The notes beneath the pieces were generated by a model, which was not told the DNA's origin, searched no databases, and saw only the letters and a list, made by a program, of their open reading frames with translations. This document shows, one piece after another, positions 1 to 7,993 of a DNA stretch of 64,000 bases (the stretch's first letter is position 1; every line of letters starts with the position of its first letter). A program made the translations under genes and the position numbers. Source of the stretch: Trebonia sp036276115 (GTDB lineage Bacteria; Actinomycetota; Actinomycetes; Streptosporangiales; Streptosporangiaceae); the NCBI GenBank assembly GCA_036276115.1, contig DATBEM010000207.1, positions 15,179 to 79,178 on the forward strand, read 5' to 3'.

Positions 1-1625
1 TCGGCGGCGGCGGCGAAGACGCGGCCCGTGGCCGGGGCGACCGCCTCGTCGAGCAGGCGCTGCACGTCGGCCACGTCCACCCAGCAGTGATCGACCAGGA
101 TCCGCCCGGCCGGCTGGGCGAGGGGCGCCAGCCTGGTGACCTCCGGCATCCGGCTGGCGGGCACGTCGCCCCGCCCGGCGGTCACCAGGAGGCGCTCGGC
201 CGCCAGCAGCAGCGACTCGGCCTCGGCCCGGGGCAGCAGGCCGTCGTCGCCGCACCACAGGTCCAGCCGCAGGCAGCCGTCGACCTGGCCCAGGGTGAAG
301 CGGATCGGCGACTCGTTGGGCGGCATGGGGCGCCAGCGCAACGTGGTCCGGGCGAGGGCGGCGGCGGCCTCCTCGGGCGCGACGCTGACGCCCGCGGTGA
401 GCGCGGACCATGACTCGGGCAGGAGGCTGTTGAAGAACGGGTCGTAGTTGAGGCGCAGCCCCCGCTCGCGGGCGATCACCCGGTCCCCGGCGTCGCGCCG
501 GGCGGCGTCGTAGCGGCCCTGCCGGCTCGCCTCCAGCGCCCGCAGCCAGGTGTGGCGGACCAGCTCGTCCAGGCTCCGGCCGTCGGTCTCGATGGTGGCC
601 ATGGATCCCTGGGCGAGGGTGCCGACGTAGTTGGCCAGGTGGGGCTCGAACCGGTCGCTGGATGACATGGGGAGCACCAGCTCCCCGTAGCCGGCCCGGC
701 GGGCGACCACCGCGCAGAGGGCGGCCAGCACGACGCTGGACCGGCTCGCCCGGGTGCGGGCCGCGACGTGGCGGACGGCCATCGCGGCGGCCGGCGATGA
801 GAGCTCCACCGCCAGTGACTGCCCGCTGGGCCGGGCGCCGGGCAGCGCGTACAGGCAGTGGGGGATCCGCCACGCCTGCTCGCGCACGTAGGCCAGGGCC
901 GCCTGGGCCTTGGCCCGCTCGGCTGGCGTCGTCTCCAGCTCGGCCTGGTCGAGCGGCTGGTGGCCCGGTGGTCCCAGCGGCCGCCCCCCGGGCGGGGCGA
1001 GCAGGGCGGCGAAGTCGCGCTTGAGGAGCTCGATCGCGGCCTGGTCGGCGGCCAGGTGCGAGAACGCGGCCGCGCACGCGATGACCTGATCGCCCCCGGC
1101 GGGCGCGATGGCCACCACGACCCGCATCGCGCGCTGCTGCGGGTCCGGTGACTCGCGCAGCCAGCGCAGGAGCGCCTCGGCCACTGCGGGGCGGTCCTCC
1201 GGCCCCCACTGCCCCTCGCCCAGGGAGCACACCTCCAGCGGCTGGACGCCGGAGGCGGCCACGTGCTGGCGGGGCTGCCCAGGGGGCCGGTAGGTCGTGC
1301 GCAGGCCCTCGTGCCGGGCGACCAGGGCCGCGATGGCGCCGGCCGCGTCGGCCAGGGTCACCGGGCCGGCCGGCCCCGCCGCCGGGACCGGGAGCTCGGC
1401 GCACAGGAGGGCGTACAAGTGGCTGGGCATCTCGCTCAGCCACATGTGAATGTTGAGCTGCCCCATGGTGAGGGGCCCCTCGCCCGCCCGCTCGCCCGTG
1501 AACTCGACCGGGACCGGTGGCACCGGGACGAGCCGCACGCGGCGCCGGTGGCGCGGGGCCGGCACTGGATCTTGCCCCGGCTGCGCACCCCCGTGGGTGA
1601 CAAGATCGAGCGCCGGCGACTCCAT
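1..1625 (-). CDS. Condensation-domain protein (NRPS type), 3' end beyond window
   Basis: The first ~541 residues of a protein that leaves the window at its left edge, so its full length is unknown. It reads as an NRPS-type condensation domain: the opening 'GPLTMGQLNIHMWL' (about residues 50-63), 'ARHEGLRTTY', and the active-site region near residue 187, which reads F-S-H-L-A-A-D-Q where the family has HHxxxDG. The second (catalytic) His and the Asp are kept, but the first His is Ser and the Gly is Gln. Stand-alone C domains of this kind make or transfer amide/ester bonds on carrier-bound substrates. No adenylation or carrier domain is visible in this part. The ATG start is favoured because a TACCGT box lies 7 nt upstream (leaderless start). 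Neighbours are unrelated (msrA upstream on the same strand). Confidence 0.8.
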   Translation of the reverse strand, partial: MESPALDLVTHGGAQPGQDPVPAPRHRRRVRLVPVPPVPVEFTGERAGEGPLTMGQLNIHMWLSEMPSHLYALLCAELPVPAAGPAGPVTLADAAGAIAALVARHEGLRTTYRPPGQPRQHVAASGVQPLEVCSLGEGQWGPEDRPAVAEALLRWLRESPDPQQRAMRVVVAIAPAGGDQVIACAAAFSHLAADQAAIELLKRDFAALLAPPGGRPLGPPGHQPLDQAELETTPAERAKAQAALAYVREQAWRIPHCLYALPGARPSGQSLAVELSSPAAAMAVRHVAARTRASRSSVVLAALCAVVARRAGYGELVLPMSSSDRFEPHLANYVGTLAQGSMATIETDGRSLDELVRHTWLRALEASRQGRYDAARRDAGDRVIARERGLRLNYDPFFNSLLPESWSALTAGVSVAPEEAAAALARTTLRWRPMPPNESPIRFTLGQVDGCLRLDLWCGDDGLLPRAEAESLLLAAERLLVTAGRGDVPASRMPEVTRLAPLAQPAGRILVDHCWVDVADVQRLLDEAVAPATGRVFAAAA

Positions 1626-1632
1626 GCCCCAC

Positions 1633-1662
1633 ACGGTACGGGCCTGCTCAGATCACCGTCAT
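1633..1662 (-). promoter_or_regulatory. Leaderless promoter of the condensation-domain gene
   Basis: On the minus strand TACCGT (1638-1633) sits 7 nt before the ATG at 1625. ATGACG (1662-1657), an 18-nt spacer upstream, resembles a -35 box. This arrangement predicts that transcription starts at or next to the A of the start codon; no Shine-Dalgarno sequence is present. Confidence 0.5.
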
Positions 1663-1851
1663 ATCCTATGGTGCGAACTTCTTGCGTCTCTAATCATGCG
1701 ATATGCGCCGATCCGGGCATCGCCGCGGGCGCGTGCATGTGCCACGGAATCGCCAGCGGGCGATCAGGCTCGCGATTTACTGCGGCTCCTGATAATCACC
1801 GGCGCCGCGGAGGTTATCGCTTCACGGGGGTAATCGCCACGCTTCCCGCGC

Positions 1852-1887
1852 CGAAGGCCTGCCCGGCGCGGGCCGGGCAGGCCTTCG
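1852..1887 (-). terminator. Perfect 16-bp hairpin after msrA
   Basis: CGAAGGCCTGCCCGGC (1852-1867) and its exact reverse complement (1872-1887) enclose a GCGG loop. It lies 40 bp past the msrA stop codon, in the gap before the condensation-domain gene, and has no T-tract, as is usual for actinobacterial terminators. Confidence 0.75.
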
Positions 1888-1927
1888 TTAGCAGGCAGGC
1901 GCCGCCGTTAGCAGGCAGGCGCCGCCG
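1888..1927. repeat. Tandem 20-bp duplication abutting the msrA stop codon
   Basis: TTAGCAGGCAGGCGCCGCCG occurs twice in perfect tandem (1888-1907, 1908-1927), directly between the terminator stem and the msrA stop codon. The remaining gap to the condensation gene (1626-1851) shows only scattered AT-rich sequence and no convincing gene. Confidence 0.9.
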
Positions 1928-2443
1928 TCAGGAGGCGGGACTGCCCGCGCGGCGCGGGAGGCGCCAGCCGGGGCGCACGAAGTGGCACGTGTACCCGTCC
2001 GGGTAGTGCTGCAGGTAGTCCTGGTGCTCGGGCTCGGCCTCCCAGAACGGCCCGGCCGCCGTGACCTCGGTAACGACCTTCGCCGGCCACAGGCCGGACG
2101 CGTCCACGTCGGCGATCGTGTCCCGCGCGGCTTGCTCCTGCTCGGCGCTGGTGTAGAAGATGACCGAGCGGTAGCTGGTGCCGACGTCGTTCCCCTGCCG
2201 GTCGAGGGTGGTCGGGTCGTGGATCTGGAAGAAGAACTCCAGCAGCTCCCGGTAGGACACCGCCTCCGGGTCGAAGGTGATCTCGATCGCCTCCGCGTGC
2301 CCGTGGTGGTTGCGGTAGGTCGCGTTGGCGACGTCGCCGCCGGTGTAGCCGACCCGGGTCGTGAGCACGCCGGGGATCTTGCGGACGAGCTCCTGGACTC
2401 CCCAGAAGCAGCCCCCGGCGAGAATGGCCTTCTCCGTTGTCAT
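1928..2443 (-). CDS. msrA: Peptide-methionine (S)-S-oxide reductase MsrA
   Basis: 171-residue MsrA, which reduces the S-epimer of methionine sulfoxide in proteins with thioredoxin as usual electron donor. The catalytic motif GCFWG is at residues 11-15 (nucleophile Cys12), followed by the conserved GYTGG and 'GHAEAIEITFDP' segments that place the glutamate beside the sulfoxide. The length is normal. The carboxyl end (after 'PDGYTCHFVRPGW') carries no clear resolving-cysteine tail, so the resolving Cys is uncertain. The ATG overlaps the msrB stop (ATGA), so the two are co-transcribed and translationally coupled, giving a complete S+R sulfoxide repair operon. Confidence 0.95.
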   Translation of the reverse strand: MTTEKAILAGGCFWGVQELVRKIPGVLTTRVGYTGGDVANATYRNHHGHAEAIEITFDPEAVSYRELLEFFFQIHDPTTLDRQGNDVGTSYRSVIFYTSAEQEQAARDTIADVDASGLWPAKVVTEVTAAGPFWEAEPEHQDYLQHYPDGYTCHFVRPGWRLPRRAGSPAS

Positions 2444-2958
2444 GACCCGCTCCTCGTGTCATCCGCTGTCGTGCTGCCTGCCGCCGCCTCGACCAGGGCG
2501 CGGTAGGCGCCGTAGCCCTCGCGCTCCAGGTCCGCCAGCGGTATGAACCGCAAGGCGGCCGAGTTGATGCAGTACCGCAGGCCGCCCTGGCCGGCCGGCC
2601 CGTCGGGGAAAACGTGCCCGAGGTGGCTGTCGCCGTGGGCCGAGCGGACCTCGGTCCGGACCATCCCGTAGCTGGCGTCCCGGTGCTCGACCACGTTGCC
2701 CGGCTCAACTGGCACGGTGAAGCTCGGCCAGCCGCAGCCGCTGTCGTACTTGGCGGCCGACGCGAACAGCGGCTCGCCCGAGACCACGTCCACGTACAGG
2801 CCGGGCTCGTGGTTGTCCCAGTACTCGTTCCGGAACGCCGGCTCGGTCGCGCCCTGCTGGGTGACCCGGTACTGCTGGCGGGTCAGCCGGGAAACAGCCG
2901 TCGCGTCCTTGGCGTAGGTGTCCTTGGTGTTGCTGCCTGCGGTGTTGATGTCTGGCAT
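2440..2958 (-). CDS. msrB: Peptide-methionine (R)-S-oxide reductase MsrB
   Basis: 172-residue SelR-domain enzyme that reduces the R-epimer of methionine sulfoxide. It shows 'AKYDSGCGWPSF' (70-80), 'SHLGHVFPDGP' (111-121) and the catalytic 'RYCINSAAL' with Cys130. The two CxxC pairs that bind zinc in E. coli MsrB are absent, so this is the zinc-free type. An in-frame ATG 14 codons further upstream exists, but the start at 2958 is chosen because AAGGAG lies 6 nt before it. It is the first gene of the msrBA pair. Confidence 0.93.
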   Translation of the reverse strand: MPDINTAGSNTKDTYAKDATAVSRLTRQQYRVTQQGATEPAFRNEYWDNHEPGLYVDVVSGEPLFASAAKYDSGCGWPSFTVPVEPGNVVEHRDASYGMVRTEVRSAHGDSHLGHVFPDGPAGQGGLRYCINSAALRFIPLADLEREGYGAYRALVEAAAGSTTADDTRSGS

Positions 2959-3083
2959 GCCCAGCTCCTTCGCGGCTCGTGCCCGCTGGCTGCGGGCCAC
3001 TGCCGCGTGTAACCAGCCGCCGGGGCCCGGTATTCCACGACCTGGCCGTCATTCCACGCCGCGCGGGACGCCAGCCGGCGGGG

Positions 3084-3443
3084 TCAGCCCGCCGTGATGG
3101 CGCGGGGCGCCGGGGCCGGGGCCGCGATCGCCTGCCCGATGGCCGCCGGGCTGGCCAGCCTGCCACCCGGGCCGAAGACCGAACGCTTGCCCGACGGGTC
3201 GTAGTACAGCCGCAGGTGCGCCCGGACCAGCTCCAGGTCGCCTCGCTTGGCGGGCTGCTGGCGGGCATCGTGCATCCAGTTGCCGAGTGCCCGGTCCAGG
3301 GCCTCGCTCAGCTCGTGCGCCCGCAGCCGGACCGCGTCGGCGTAGGCCGCCGCGAGCGGCTCGCTCGACATGAGCTCCGCGAGCTGGCGCCGGCGGCCAC
3401 TCGGCTCGATGACCTCCGGCTCCGGCCTTGCTTCTGGCTTCAT
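3084..3443 (-). CDS. Small hypothetical protein beside XRE regulator
   Basis: 119 residues with no family I recognise. The middle (about 17-75) is predicted helical, rich in Ala, Leu and Arg; it contains 'LRLYYDPSGKRSVFGPGGR', and the tail is an Ala/Pro-rich segment. The ATG has a strong AAGGAGG site 6 nt upstream, the best argument that the gene is real. It is divergent from the XRE regulator at 3574 and shares its 130-bp upstream region, so the regulator may control it. Such small proteins often accompany XRE-DUF5753 genes, but no function can be assigned. Confidence 0.6.
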   Translation of the reverse strand: MKPEARPEPEVIEPSGRRRQLAELMSSEPLAAAYADAVRLRAHELSEALDRALGNWMHDARQQPAKRGDLELVRAHLRLYYDPSGKRSVFGPGGRLASPAAIGQAIAAPAPAPRAITAG

Positions 3444-3573
3444 GGCCGCCCTCCTTGGCGGAAACGATCGGCTGGTTGCGTCACAGCTTGCCGTGCAATC
3501 GCGTACGCGGACGGGCTTACGATGCCATATCGATCTGTCATGCATACTTGCTGGTGTCAGATGGGAGGTCATC

Positions 3574-4353
3574 GTGGAATCGGTGGCAACGATGCTGGCC
3601 ATGCGGATACGGCGGTTGCGCGAGCGATCCAGGATGAACCAGACCGAGCTCGCCCGTAAGGCTCTCTGTTCGAAGTCCCACATCTCCGACATCGAGCTAG
3701 GCCACGTGCTGCCCACGGCAAGCGAGATCCAGCTCATGGAGCAGGCACTCGACGCCGACGGGGTGCTGGCCGACCTGCTTGACCTGGTGAGCACCGGGGT
3801 CCAGGAGTCCGCGATCGTGGCCGACGCCGAGCATGACGCGCTGGGCATGACCGTCTGGGAATGGCGGATACCCGGAGTCCTCCAGACCCCGGAGTACATG
3901 CGGGCGCTCATGAGTCCCGCCGTGCCCGCCGACCGCCTAGAGCGGGAAGTGGCGATACGGAAGGCCAGGAGGCGCGTACTGGGATCGCTGGTGGCCGGCT
4001 GGTTCATCCTCGACGAGGCAGCCCTATGGCGCGTGTACGGCGACCGGGAGGTCATGCGCGGGCAACTCGCGCACCTGGAGGAAGTCGCCATGCGGCCCAG
4101 CATCGACATTCAGGTCATGCCGTTCACGAACACGCGCCATCCCGGTGGGGACGGCCCGCTGACCGTCGTTGAGTACGCGGACAGGCCTTCCATCTGGTTC
4201 ACCGAGGGGCCACGGGCGGGCCGCCTGAGCGACGACAAGCGGGAGGTTATGCGCTCTATGCAAACGCTTAACCAGATACGCACGGTGGCACTGTCCCCCC
4301 TAGACTCGATCCCGTACATGCGACAGCTACGGGAGTCGAGATATGAGCAGTGA
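3574..4353 (+). CDS. XRE-family regulator with DUF5753 domain
   Basis: 259 residues. An amino-terminal Cro/CI-type helix-turn-helix (about residues 8-62, 'MNQTELARKALCSKSHISDIE') is followed by a DUF5753 domain containing the typical 'MTVWEWRIPGVLQTPEYMRAL' start and 'IDIQVMPF...HPGGDGPLTVVEY' end. The family includes WhiJ-like and Scr1-like regulators of actinomycete development and antibiotic production. The GTG start at 3574 is preferred over longer options because GGGAGG sits 5 nt upstream. Its stop overlaps the DUF397 gene by 11 nt, the standard pairing for this family, so the two are probably partners. Confidence 0.88.
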   Translation: MESVATMLAMRIRRLRERSRMNQTELARKALCSKSHISDIELGHVLPTASEIQLMEQALDADGVLADLLDLVSTGVQESAIVADAEHDALGMTVWEWRIPGVLQTPEYMRALMSPAVPADRLEREVAIRKARRRVLGSLVAGWFILDEAALWRVYGDREVMRGQLAHLEEVAMRPSIDIQVMPFTNTRHPGGDGPLTVVEYADRPSIWFTEGPRAGRLSDDKREVMRSMQTLNQIRTVALSPLDSIPYMRQLRESRYEQ

Positions 4354-4513
4354 GTGGCGCAAGTCCAGCTACAGCGGCGGGGCCAATAACCAGTGCGTCG
4401 AGTGCGGGACTGCCACCGGCTCGGTGCTGGTCCGCGACGCGACCGACCGCGACGGCGCCGCCCTGAGCGTGAGCGCCAGCGCGTGGGCGACGTTCACCGG
4501 CGCGCTCAGGTAG
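4343..4513 (+). CDS. DUF397 small protein
   Basis: A 56-residue protein beginning MSSEWRKSSYSGGANNQCVE and ending 'SASAWATFTGALR', which is the DUF397 signature (WRKSSYSG, C-V-E, V-R-D-x-x-D, W-x-x-F). DUF397 proteins sit next to XRE-DUF5753 regulators in filamentous actinobacteria and are thought to counteract or modulate them. The ATG lies inside the last codons of the regulator in another frame, so translation is coupled. The length is typical for the family. Confidence 0.9.
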   Translation: MSSEWRKSSYSGGANNQCVECGTATGSVLVRDATDRDGAALSVSASAWATFTGALR

Positions 4514-4516
4514 CGG

Positions 4517-4554
4517 GGCCAGCCAGCCGGCGGCGGTCGGGCTGCTGGCTGGCC
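4517..4554 (+). terminator. Hairpin between convergent DUF397 and ABC permease genes
   Basis: GGCCAGCCAG (4517-4526) pairs with CTGGCTGGCC (4545-4554). It lies 3 bp after the DUF397 stop codon and 38 bp before the 3' end of the convergent permease gene, so it can serve both strands. Confidence 0.6.
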
Positions 4555-4592
4555 AGCCAGCCGGGTGCCGGGCGGTGCCGAGAGGCCCGCGG

Positions 4593-5366
4593 CTAAGCGT
4601 CCCGCAGGCGGAGCAGTATCCCGCCGAGCAGGAGCGCGCCGCCCGCCCAGGCGGCGAGCACCCCGATGCCCGCCCACGGGCTGATCGGCTGGGAGCTCAG
4701 GCCGGTGGTGGCCACGATGGCCATCCCGGCCGTCATGGGGCCGATCTGCTCCAGGTGCCGGGACACGGTCGCGGTGCCGACGGCGGCGATGATCGGGAAC
4801 AGGTACAGCAGCCCGAGGACGACCCCGATGGCCGTGGCGGCGTCCCGCAGCGCGGTGGCGGCGCCGAGGCTGAGCAGGGCGATCAGCACGAGGTAGAGGA
4901 CCGACCCGAGCCCGGCCCGCAGTACCGGCCCGTCGCTGAAGGACAGGGCCGGGTAGCCGTGCGACGGGCCGATGCCGTGGCCGGGGAGGATGAGCCGCCC
5001 GGCCAGCAGCGAGGCTCCGGCGGCGGCCGCCGCGGCGGGCACGGTCAGGCCGGTGACGACGATGGCCTTGGCGGCCAGGACGGCGAGCCGGCGAGGCGTC
5101 GCGGCCAGGGTGAGGCGGATCAGGCCGGTGCCGTACTCGCCGCTGACGGCCAGCACCGCCAGGACCGCGATGACCGCCTGGCCCAGGTAGATGCCGGTGA
5201 GGCTGATCCTGGCCGGGTCGTCGGCGCATGCTCCCGCCGGGCAGCGGGTGGCCGCGGCCGCCGCGGCGCTGACGACGATGGTCAGCAGCGCGGCGGCCAG
5301 CAGCAGCCAGGGGGTGCTGGCGAGGCTGCGGAGCTTCGTCCATTCCGCGTGCAGCGCGTGCCTCAC
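4593..5366 (-). CDS. ABC transporter permease (ABC-2 type, short)
   Basis: 257-residue integral membrane protein with about six hydrophobic segments. It starts VRHALHAEWTKLRSLASTPW, the usual cytoplasmic lead-in of ABC-2 type permeases ('EWTKLRS'). A conserved 'EYGTGLIRLTLAATPRRLAVLAAKAIV' loop follows the second membrane span. It is paralogous to the permease immediately upstream, which shares 'LIRVTLAASPRRGRVLAAKAIV'. The GTG start at 5366 overlaps the previous stop by 4 nt (GTGA) and has GGAGG upstream. It is the last gene of an ATPase-permease-permease operon that probably exports a peptide, drug or lipid; the substrate is unknown. Confidence 0.85.
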   Translation of the reverse strand: MRHALHAEWTKLRSLASTPWLLLAAALLTIVVSAAAAAATRCPAGACADDPARISLTGIYLGQAVIAVLAVLAVSGEYGTGLIRLTLAATPRRLAVLAAKAIVVTGLTVPAAAAAAGASLLAGRLILPGHGIGPSHGYPALSFSDGPVLRAGLGSVLYLVLIALLSLGAATALRDAATAIGVVLGLLYLFPIIAAVGTATVSRHLEQIGPMTAGMAIVATTGLSSQPISPWAGIGVLAAWAGGALLLGGILLRLRDA

Positions 5367-6940
5367 GCGTCCCTCCGGCGCAGCAGGAACGCGGCCAGGA
5401 GCAGCGCGATCGCGGCCCAGGCGCAGGTGACGGCGAGCCCGGCCCACGGCGCCAGCGGGAAGTAGTCGCCCGACGGCGTGTAGCTGCCGGCTACCTGGGG
5501 GTAGGCCGGGATGACCTGCCTGATCGCGAAGCCGGCGGCCGGGGTGATGCGCAGTACCCAGTCCGCGGCCCCGGCGGGCAGCACGGGGAGCCCGGCGGCC
5601 AGCAGGTAGGGCAGGATGACCGCGGTGATGACGACGGTGACCGTCGCGGCGCCGTGCCGCAAGATCGCGCCCACGCCGAGGGCGAAGACCGCCAGGACGG
5701 CGACCAGCGCGGCGGTCCCGGCGATGACGCGGACGTCGGTGAGCCTGCTCGCCGGGTAGATCGCCCCGCCATTGCCCGTCAGCAGCGGGATGCCGAGCAG
5801 GACCGCGCCAGCCGACCCGGCCAGCCCGGCGGCGAAGGCGACGGCGCCGACGACGATGGCCTTGGCGGCCAGGACCCGGCCGCGCCGCGGGCTGGCCGCC
5901 AGGGTAACGCGGATCAGGCGCCGCCGGTACTCCGCGGTGATGAACAGCGCGCCCAGCACGATCACCGCGATCAGCCCGACGAACAAGCCCGCCAGCAGCG
6001 CGTCGGCAGGCGTGGCGCCGGTGACGCCCGGCGCTATGTCGCCGGAGCCGGTGACGGTGAAGGTGCCGCCGGCCTGGTGGTACCCGGCCGTGGCCCCGGC
6101 GGGGTAGGAGATGGAGGTGGGGCCTCCGTTGACCGGGGTGCCGGCCCAGGGACTACCGGGCCAGCCGCCCCGCAGGCTGACGCGGTCGAAGGCGGCGGTG
6201 GCGTCGGTGGGGGCGCCGCTGCTGGATCCGCCGGTGAGCTGCTGGCTGCCCGGCGCCGTGTATCCCGGCGAGGTGGCGAACAGCCCGGCCTGCACCGTCG
6301 GTGCCAGCCCGGGCAGGGTGACGGCGGCGATCGTGGCCCAGCTGGTCCCGTCGGCGGAGTCGGAGCCGGTGATGACGTCGCCCGCCCGGGCCAGCCGCAG
6401 CCAGCGCGGCGCCGCCGCGGACACGCCGCCGGCCAGCCCGGGAGCGTCGCCGGCGTAGTTCCACTGCATCCGGGTGCCGTGGGCGCCGGTGACCATGACG
6501 GCCGCGTACGCCGCTCCCTGGCCGGGGCCCGCGGTGATGATCAGCCCGGCCTTGGACCACGGCACCAGCGCGGGCTGGGTGCCGGACGGCCCCTGCGGGC
6601 TCAGGCCGCTGTCGATCACGGTCGCCAGCGAGGTCACCCGCACGGTGATGGTGCCGTGGGCGGCCAGCGGGCGGTGCACCAGGTAGTAGGCGTCGGTCAC
6701 CGCCTCGCCGCCCGGCCCGGTCGCGATCGTGTAGTGGCACGGGCCGCCGGGGCAGCCCTCCTGGCTGCGGGCCCCCGCGTACACGCCGAGGAGCATGGTC
6801 ACCAGCGCCGCGACGATGACGGCGATGACCCAGCCGCGGACCGTGCGGAACTTGGTCCACTCCGCGTGCAGCAGGCGCGCGAAGCCGTCGTGCCCGCAGG
6901 CCGTGCCCGGCCGGGGCGGCGTCAGCGTGGCCGCGCTCAT
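5363..6940 (-). CDS. ABC transporter permease with large extracytoplasmic insertion
   Basis: 525 residues, about twice the size of its neighbour paralogue. A cytoplasmic 'LLHAEWTKFRTVRGWVI' lead and first membrane span (about 35-58) are followed by a ~250-residue hydrophilic segment (about 62-315), then five to six further spans. The insert includes 'WLRLARAGDVITGSDSADGTSWATI', which resembles the DUF1349/concanavalin-like beta-sandwich, and should lie outside the membrane. The carboxyl part has the permease loop 'EYRRRLIRVTLAASPRRGRVLAAKAI'. The ATG overlaps the ATPase stop (ATGA). A sensing or substrate-capture role for the insert is inference. Confidence 0.83.
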   Translation of the reverse strand: MSAATLTPPRPGTACGHDGFARLLHAEWTKFRTVRGWVIAVIVAALVTMLLGVYAGARSQEGCPGGPCHYTIATGPGGEAVTDAYYLVHRPLAAHGTITVRVTSLATVIDSGLSPQGPSGTQPALVPWSKAGLIITAGPGQGAAYAAVMVTGAHGTRMQWNYAGDAPGLAGGVSAAAPRWLRLARAGDVITGSDSADGTSWATIAAVTLPGLAPTVQAGLFATSPGYTAPGSQQLTGGSSSGAPTDATAAFDRVSLRGGWPGSPWAGTPVNGGPTSISYPAGATAGYHQAGGTFTVTGSGDIAPGVTGATPADALLAGLFVGLIAVIVLGALFITAEYRRRLIRVTLAASPRRGRVLAAKAIVVGAVAFAAGLAGSAGAVLLGIPLLTGNGGAIYPASRLTDVRVIAGTAALVAVLAVFALGVGAILRHGAATVTVVITAVILPYLLAAGLPVLPAGAADWVLRITPAAGFAIRQVIPAYPQVAGSYTPSGDYFPLAPWAGLAVTCAWAAIALLLAAFLLRRRDA

Positions 6941-7872
6941 CGGGTGGCCTCACCGGCGGGCTCGGCCCGGAACTCCACGGCGTCCCTGGTCAGCTCCATG
7001 TAGGCCTCTTCCAGCGTCGCCCGGTGGGCCGATACCTCCGAGAACGGCACCCGGCTGTCGCCGAGAACGGCGGTGATCCGCGTCGCCGGCAGCCCGGACA
7101 CGTCAAGGATGCCGCCGCCGGGATCAGCGACCTCGGCTCCCGCGTTCGACAGCGCGGTCATCGCCTCCCGCCGGGCGCTGGTCCGCACCGTGACCCGGGC
7201 GGCGGACACCGACGCGATCAGGTCCGCGACGGACGTGTCGGCGATCACCGTGCCGCGGCCGACGATCACCAGGTGGCCCGCGCTCTCCTGCAGTTCGCTC
7301 ATCAGGTGGCTGGAGACCAGCACCGCCCGGCCCTCGGCCGCCAGCGCGGCCAGGAACCCGCGCATCCACACGATGCCCTCGGGGTCCATGCCGTTGAACG
7401 GCTCGTCCAGCATCAGCACCGGCGGGTCGCCCAGCAGCGCCGCGGCGATCCCGAGCCGCTGCCGCATGCCCAGGGAGTAGCCGCCCGCCTTCCGCCGGGC
7501 CGCCTTGCCCAGCCCGGCCTGCGCGATCACCTCATCGACCCGGCGGGCACCCAGCCCCTGGGAATGCGCCAGCCACAGCAGGTGGTTGCGGGCGGTCCGG
7601 CTGGGCTGCAGCGCCGCCGCGTCCAGCAGCGCCCCCACCCGGGTCAGCGGGCGCCGCAGGCTCCGGTACGGCCGGCCGCCGATCAGCGCGGTGCCCTCGT
7701 CCGGCCGGTCCAGGCCGAGCACCACCCGCATGGTGGTGGACTTCCCGGCCCCGTTGGGGCCGACGAACCCGGTGACCTGGCCGGGAGTGACGGTGAACGT
7801 CATCGCGTCCAGCGCGAGCGTGGGGCCGAACCGCTTGCGCAGCCCGGATACCTCAATGGTTGCCTCGTTCAT
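6937..7872 (-). CDS. ABC transporter ATP-binding protein
   Basis: 311 residues. Walker A GPNGAGKST is at 38-46, signature 'YSLGMRQRLGIA' at about 132-143, and Walker B 'PVLMLDEPFNGMDPEG' follows from about 151. After residue ~220 there is the carboxyl extension typical of DrrA/BcrA-type exporters. It powers the two downstream ABC-2 permeases, whose genes overlap it. First gene of the operon and divergent from the two-component system at 7994; BcrA-type exporters beside an OmpR/HisKA pair are commonly peptide-antibiotic or envelope-stress modules, so that is the likely role. Confidence 0.92.
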   Translation of the reverse strand: MNEATIEVSGLRKRFGPTLALDAMTFTVTPGQVTGFVGPNGAGKSTTMRVVLGLDRPDEGTALIGGRPYRSLRRPLTRVGALLDAAALQPSRTARNHLLWLAHSQGLGARRVDEVIAQAGLGKAARRKAGGYSLGMRQRLGIAAALLGDPPVLMLDEPFNGMDPEGIVWMRGFLAALAAEGRAVLVSSHLMSELQESAGHLVIVGRGTVIADTSVADLIASVSAARVTVRTSARREAMTALSNAGAEVADPGGGILDVSGLPATRITAVLGDSRVPFSEVSAHRATLEEAYMELTRDAVEFRAEPAGEATR

Positions 7873-7915
7873 GGATGCGGTTGTACGCCGGGGCCGGTCC
7901 CGGCCCGGTGCGGCC

Positions 7916-7936
7916 GGGCGATACCCGGGCGATACC
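7916..7936. promoter_or_regulatory. Direct repeat between ABC operon and response regulator (candidate operator)
   Basis: GGGCGATACC occurs at 7916-7925 and again at 7927-7936, an 11-bp pitch that places both copies on the same face of the helix, as expected for an OmpR/PhoB-type regulator dimer. It lies in the 121-bp gap between the divergent ABC operon and the response regulator gene. Binding is inferred. Confidence 0.5.
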
Positions 7937-7993
7937 GGCCGGCTGGCATGCTGAAGGCCCGGTCAGCGGATCGCGGGAAGGGCAGGCGCAGTC

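Noticed and set aside
87..2006. Several + strand frames of 60-250 codons over the first 2 kb
   Set aside because: Their translations are Arg/Gly/Pro-rich with no family, and they are antisense to the condensation-domain gene, which has clear domain motifs and a promoter.
4575..7003. Long + strand frames of 296 and 449 codons
   Set aside because: Antisense shadows of the ABC permease genes; GC-rich codon bias keeps the reverse strand open. No ribosome site or known domain.
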